A stretch of 8,315 nucleotides of DNA from an uncultured Bacilli bacterium (GTDB lineage Bacteria > Bacillota_I > Bacilli_A > RF39 > UBA660). The position numbers were made by a program, and so were the translations under genes. Location of the stretch: positions 1-8,315 of the forward strand of contig CAQRXS010000060.1 in assembly GCA_948874605.1 (NCBI GenBank), given 5' to 3'. Below are positions 6,043-8,315 of the stretch, piece by piece. The notes under the pieces are model-generated. The model worked only from the letters and a program-made list of their open reading frames with translations, made no database searches and was not told the origin of the DNA. Each line of letters begins with the position of its first letter. Position 1 is the stretch's first letter.

Positions 6043-6175
6043 AATTTCCTATTGATACGTTTGGAATTCCTTCATTTACAACTCCAATTCTTGCATTAAT
6101 AGCTACTACACCAAGTACTATTAATAAATATAATAGTATAATTCCTGCCACATTTCTGATTAATTCTTTTTTCAT
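6041..6175 (-). CDS. 44-residue single-pass membrane protein, LexA-controlled, yneA position
   Basis: A very small protein with basic-acidic start MKKELIR, a membrane helix at about residues 9-27 (Ile/Leu/Val-rich), and a 17-residue tail ending GIPNVSIGN. ATG at 6175 is chosen over the upstream in-frame ATGs at 6229 and 6199 because AAAGGAAG stands seven bases before it; the upstream ATGs lack one, and 6229 lies in the -35 box, upstream of the predicted transcription start. It is divergent from lexA with a LexA-box-like dyad inside its promoter spacer, so SOS induction is predicted. B. subtilis yneA, the SOS division inhibitor, sits here; YneA is about 100 residues with a membrane helix and a LysM domain. 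This protein keeps only the helix, so a role in damage-induced division arrest is inference by position and regulation. I recognise no family. Confidence 0.75.
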   Translation of the reverse strand: MKKELIRNVAGIILLYLLIVLGVVAINARIGVVNEGIPNVSIGN

Positions 6176-6200
6176 TTTAACACTTCCTTTTACCATATTC

Positions 6201-6229
6201 ATTATAATACATACATTCGTTCGTGTCAA
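6201..6229 (-). promoter_or_regulatory. Promoter of the small membrane gene with LexA box in its spacer
   Basis: On the minus strand TTGACA (6229-6224), exactly 17 bases, TATAAT (6206-6201): both hexamers match the sigma-A consensus perfectly. The dyad CGAACGAATGTATG (6223-6210) fits inside the spacer and matches the Firmicute LexA box CGAAC-N4-GTTCG at 8 of 10 specified bases. LexA bound here would block polymerase directly. Confidence 0.82.
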
Positions 6230-6238
6230 TACTAAATA

Positions 6239-6252
6239 AAAACATTTGTTTG
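6239..6252 (+). promoter_or_regulatory. LexA box-like operator at the lexA -35
   Basis: AAAACATTTGTTTG has the core AAC-N4-GTT and matches CGAAC-N4-GTTCG at 7 of 10 specified bases; the central ACATTTGT is close to the ACATATGT seen in strong B. subtilis boxes. Its centre is 29 bases from the centre of the other box, about three helical turns. It overlaps the lexA -35 (6250-6255), as expected for autorepression. Confidence 0.65.
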
Positions 6253-6290
6253 ACTTTTGGAGGTGGCTATGTTATTATTATTTTGGAGGT
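6250..6290 (+). promoter_or_regulatory. lexA promoter and RBS
   Basis: TTGACT (6250-6255), 17-base spacer, TATTAT (6273-6278) with TG at 6270-6271 as an extended -10. GGAGGT (6285-6290) is the ribosome binding site, eight bases before the ATG. The predicted transcription start, near 6285, falls on the ribosome binding site, so the leader would be about 14 nt. A second GGAGGTGG (6259-6266) upstream lies inside the promoter spacer under this reading. Confidence 0.65.
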
Positions 6291-6298
6291 AACCTTAT

Positions 6299-6919
6299 AT
6301 GGATAAAAATATTACAAAAAGGCAAGAAGATGTTCTAAATTATATAAAAAAATATGTAGTTGAACATGGATTTCCACCTTCTACTAGAGAAATTGGAGCT
6401 GCTTTAGGATTGTCATCACCTGCTACAGTTCATACTCATCTAAAAAAACTTGAAGACGCTGGTTGTATCAGAAAAACAAATTCAAAATTTCGAACTATTG
6501 AAATTGTTGGCGAAAATGAATATGCTCAAAAGGATGAAGAAATTGTCAAAGTTCCACTACTAGGAAGAATATCATGTGGTAATCCTATAGAAGCAATTGA
6601 AAGTCCAGATGATTGGTTTACTTTACCTGCTAGTTTAATTCCAAATCGTAAGACTATTTTCACATTAAAAGCTAGTGGTGAGTCAATGATTAATAAAGGT
6701 ATTTATGATGGTGATATTGTTATTGTTCAAAAACAAGAAGTTGCAAAAAATGGTGATATTGTTGTTGCAATGACCGACGATAATGAAGTTACTTTAAAGA
6801 CTTTTTATAAAGAAAAAAATCATTTTAGATTGCAACCTGAAAATGATACAATGAGTCCTATTATTTTAAATAATTGTACTATATTGGGTAAAGCTATTGG
6901 TTTGTATAGAAGCTTATAA
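6299..6919 (+). CDS. lexA: SOS repressor LexA
   Basis: Repressor of the DNA-damage regulon that cuts itself when RecA is active on single-stranded DNA. Length 206, same as typical Bacilli LexA. Residues 1-70 are the winged helix DNA-binding domain; the recognition region STREIGAALGLSSPATVHTHLKKLE (28-52) is close to the B. subtilis one, consistent with CGAAC-N4-GTTCG boxes next to it. The cleavage loop reads VPLLGRISCGNPIEAIE, with scissile bond Cys93-Gly94 where Ala-Gly is usual. The catalytic dyad is Ser129 (ASGESM) and Lys167 (EVTLKTF). Dimerisation and catalytic core follow the standard S24 fold, ending GKAIGLYRSL. ATG at 6299 is fixed by GGAGGT eight bases upstream. Divergent from the 44-residue membrane gene, convergent with the rhomboid gene. 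Confidence 0.97.
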   Translation: MDKNITKRQEDVLNYIKKYVVEHGFPPSTREIGAALGLSSPATVHTHLKKLEDAGCIRKTNSKFRTIEIVGENEYAQKDEEIVKVPLLGRISCGNPIEAIESPDDWFTLPASLIPNRKTIFTLKASGESMINKGIYDGDIVIVQKQEVAKNGDIVVAMTDDNEVTLKTFYKEKNHFRLQPENDTMSPIILNNCTILGKAIGLYRSL

Positions 6920-6920
6920 A

Positions 6921-6960
6921 ATAAAAAAAACTTAATCTTAGTTGATTAAGTTTTTTATTT
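6921..6960. terminator. Bidirectional terminator between lexA and the rhomboid gene
   Basis: CTTAATC (6931-6937), loop TTAGTT, GATTAAG (6944-6950), extended by A-run/T-run pairing on both sides. It gives a U-tract in both directions: TTTTTTATTT after lexA, and eight T residues on the minus strand after the rhomboid gene. The rhomboid stop (6957-6955) lies inside it. Confidence 0.88.
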
Positions 6961-8118
6961 GAAGAAAATAAAATATGCTAATATTCCACCATATAATAAT
7001 AGACAAATTATTCCATTAATACGTTCATAGCCTTTAGATTTTCCATCAATTCCTACAGCCATAGTTGCTAGTATTCCACCTATTAAGCCACCTATATGGC
7101 ATGAATTATCTATACCACTAATCATAAAGCCAATAGCCAAATTTAAAACTATAACTGGAATAATTTGATTTTTTAAAGCTGTTCCTAAATATGTACGATA
7201 ATGATAACCGAAATATAATAGTGCTCCTGTTAACCCGAATATTGCACCAGATGCTCCGACTGAAACTATGGATTCTCCGCCTAAAGCAGCAGATAATAGT
7301 CCACCACATATTCCACTAACAATATAGACAAATAAGTATTTCCATTTACCTATAAAGTTTTCTACTTGTGTTCCAAGAATATATAAAGAATACATATTTA
7401 CTAAAAGATGAACAAGTGATGCATGCAAGAACATATATGTAAATAAACGCCAGATTTCACCAGACTTTATAAGTGCGCCATAATTTGCTCCTAGTTTTAG
7501 GGCATTTATAGTACTTACACCAGACAAAGCACTTAATCCGTCTATACTACACATTATTGCGAACATTACAAGACATACAGCAATAAGTAACTTAGTAATG
7601 ACAATCTTTTTAGGTTTAAAAGTTCTTTCATATACCTTATTTTCTTTTTCAGTTTTTTCATTAATGTCTTTAGTTACATTAATTATCAAATCTATACCAT
7701 TTGTATCTTTTAGAAGTTTTTCATTAATGTTAGGAAAAGCTTCTAAAATACCTTCGTTTGTAATGTCTAAATTATTATCAGCTATAGAAACTGGTTTTAT
7801 GTTTTTTGTTCCCTCAAGTTCTAAATCTTCATTGACATCTAATAATATATTTAAGGTATTTACATTAAATGATAATGTTTTCTTTTTAATTTGTTTTACA
7901 ATACTTTCTATTTTAAAAAAGTCATAGTTTAATTGTTCTTTATTAAAGATATTATTAGAATTTATTCTTACTATACGATATGGTCCTTCTGAATTTTCTA
8001 ACCATATTTCATCTTTAACACCATTTACAACAATTGGATTATAATTTTCTTCAGTTACAAAATAATGAACTAATTTCATTATAATCTCATCTTTTTTATT
8101 CATAACAACTGTGCTCAT
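6955..8118 (-). CDS. Rhomboid intramembrane serine protease, GluP/YqgP-like
   Basis: Membrane serine protease cutting substrates within or next to membrane helices. Residues 1-170 are a soluble N-terminal domain like that of B. subtilis GluP (YqgP), which acts with FtsH on the Mg transporter MgtE; residues 172-192 form the first helix. The core shows WRLFTYMFLHASLVHLLVN (223-241) with the WR loop motif and His237/Asn241 of the oxyanion site, GASGAIFG (288-295) with nucleophile Ser290, and SCHIGGLIGG (339-348) with catalytic His341, then a last helix at about 368-386. All catalytic residues are present, so it should be active. At 387 residues it lacks the TPR-bearing C-terminal extension of the roughly 500-residue GluP. 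ATG at 8118 has AAGGAGG eight bases upstream. Substrate unknown. Confidence 0.93.
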   Translation of the reverse strand: MSTVVMNKKDEIIMKLVHYFVTEENYNPIVVNGVKDEIWLENSEGPYRIVRINSNNIFNKEQLNYDFFKIESIVKQIKKKTLSFNVNTLNILLDVNEDLELEGTKNIKPVSIADNNLDITNEGILEAFPNINEKLLKDTNGIDLIINVTKDINEKTEKENKVYERTFKPKKIVITKLLIAVCLVMFAIMCSIDGLSALSGVSTINALKLGANYGALIKSGEIWRLFTYMFLHASLVHLLVNMYSLYILGTQVENFIGKWKYLFVYIVSGICGGLLSAALGGESIVSVGASGAIFGLTGALLYFGYHYRTYLGTALKNQIIPVIVLNLAIGFMISGIDNSCHIGGLIGGILATMAVGIDGKSKGYERINGIICLLLYGGILAYFIFFK

Positions 8119-8126
8119 TTTTTGTG

Positions 8127-8166
8127 CCTCCTTGATTATTTTATATCATATTGTACTTATTTTCAA
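8127..8166 (-). promoter_or_regulatory. Promoter and RBS of the rhomboid gene
   Basis: On the minus strand TTGAAA (8166-8161), 17-base spacer, TAAAAT (8143-8138), then AAGGAGG (8133-8127). Both hexamers match sigma-A consensus at 5 of 6. The predicted leader is about 13 nt. Confidence 0.6.
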
Positions 8167-8168
8167 AG

Positions 8169-8189
8169 ATTATTAATTAATTTAATAAT
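8169..8189. repeat. All-A/T inverted repeat
   Basis: ATTATTAA, 5-base centre, TTAATAAT: perfect 8-bp arms without a single G or C. On the plus strand six T residues follow; on the minus strand, the direction of the adjacent genes, the tail is only CTTTG. It lies about 10 bases past the stop of the 8200-8315 gene and could be its weak terminator, or a symmetric site upstream of the rhomboid promoter. Confidence 0.3.
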
Positions 8190-8199
8190 TTTTTATATT

Positions 8200-8315
8200 T
8201 TAATATTCGTAGTCTAGTTTTCCATTAATTTTAGCAAGAATAAATTCATGCTGGCGATTCGCTTTATTTTCTGCTCTTTCAATACTTTGACTTAAATCAA
8301 TATTTTTACCATTTG
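8200..8315 (-). CDS. C-terminal end of an unrecognised protein (partial)
   Basis: An open frame enters from the right edge and ends at TAA (8202-8200), giving 37 residues from NGKNIDLSQSIERAEN through ANRQHEFILAKI to NGKLDYEY. Composition is that of a real protein: a charged, probably helical segment of about 20 residues followed by a short end, with codon use like the neighbours, and it is the only long open frame here. I do not recognise the family. In B. subtilis the gene before yqgP is of folate metabolism (yqgN), but nothing in these residues supports that assignment. Confidence 0.6.
   Translation of the reverse strand, partial: NGKNIDLSQSIERAENKANRQHEFILAKINGKLDYEY

Noticed and set aside
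6176..6229. N-terminal extension of the 44-residue gene to the ATG at 6229
   Set aside because: The extension would begin in the -35 box, upstream of the predicted transcription start, and has no ribosome site; ATG at 6175 has AAAGGAAG.
7118..7309. Minus-strand frame overlapping the rhomboid core, and a plus-strand frame at 7598-7927
   Set aside because: Both overlap well-supported coding sequence of the rhomboid gene in other frames and have no start signals.
8169..8189. A/T dyad as a plus-strand terminator
   Set aside because: No plus-strand gene precedes it, since everything here is on the minus strand; kept only as a repeat.

Overview
The window is very A+T-rich, uses short genes spacing and strong AAGGAGG-type ribosome binding sites, and reads with UGA as a stop: transketolase ends in TGA and no reading frame needs UGA for tryptophan. 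Together with the gene order this points to a low-GC Bacilli-type Firmicute, perhaps one of the reduced gut lineages near RF39/Erysipelotrichia, and not a UGA-recoding Mycoplasma. The order lexA - small divergent membrane gene - (glycosyltransferase) - tkt - sirA-like - yneF - (hypothetical) - parE closely follows the Bacillus subtilis lexA-yneA-...-tkt-yneE(sirA)-yneF block, with parE joined to it. The lineage assignment is inference; the synteny is recalled, not searched.

Layout, left to right. Positions 1-946 (minus) hold the 5' part of parE (topoisomerase IV subunit B), cut by the window edge. Then, all on the minus strand: an unrecognised single-pass membrane protein with a long charged tail (1044-1898); YneF (2006-2215); a SirA-like DnaA inhibitor (2273-2686); transketolase (2739-4724); an UgtP/MGDG-synthase-type glycosyltransferase (4831-5964); and a 44-residue membrane peptide (6041-6175). 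Divergent from that, lexA runs on the plus strand (6299-6919). A rhomboid protease of the GluP/YqgP type is on the minus strand (6955-8118), converging on lexA across a shared terminator. The last 116 bases carry the C-terminal end of an unrecognised minus-strand protein.

Two regulatory stories stand out. First, lexA and the 44-residue membrane gene share a divergent promoter region with two LexA-box-like dyads: one fills the spacer of a consensus TTGACA-N17-TATAAT promoter for the small gene, the other overlaps the lexA -35. The small gene stands where B. subtilis has the SOS division inhibitor yneA but has no LysM domain, so it is a candidate miniature SOS division inhibitor. Second, the SirA-like gene has an exact Spo0A box (TGTCGAA) one base past the tkt stop, over the expected -35 position. 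The tkt terminator hairpin, the sirA-like -10 and its ribosome binding site are folded into the same 52 bases. This predicts a Spo0A-controlled brake on replication initiation.

Almost every gene appears to be its own transcription unit, with a recognisable -10 18-27 nt upstream of its start codon (so predicted leaders of only about 10-20 nt) and a U-tailed hairpin at or overlapping its stop. No gene-free stretch exceeds 200 bases. I see no tRNA, rRNA, CRISPR, insertion sequence or phage genes.
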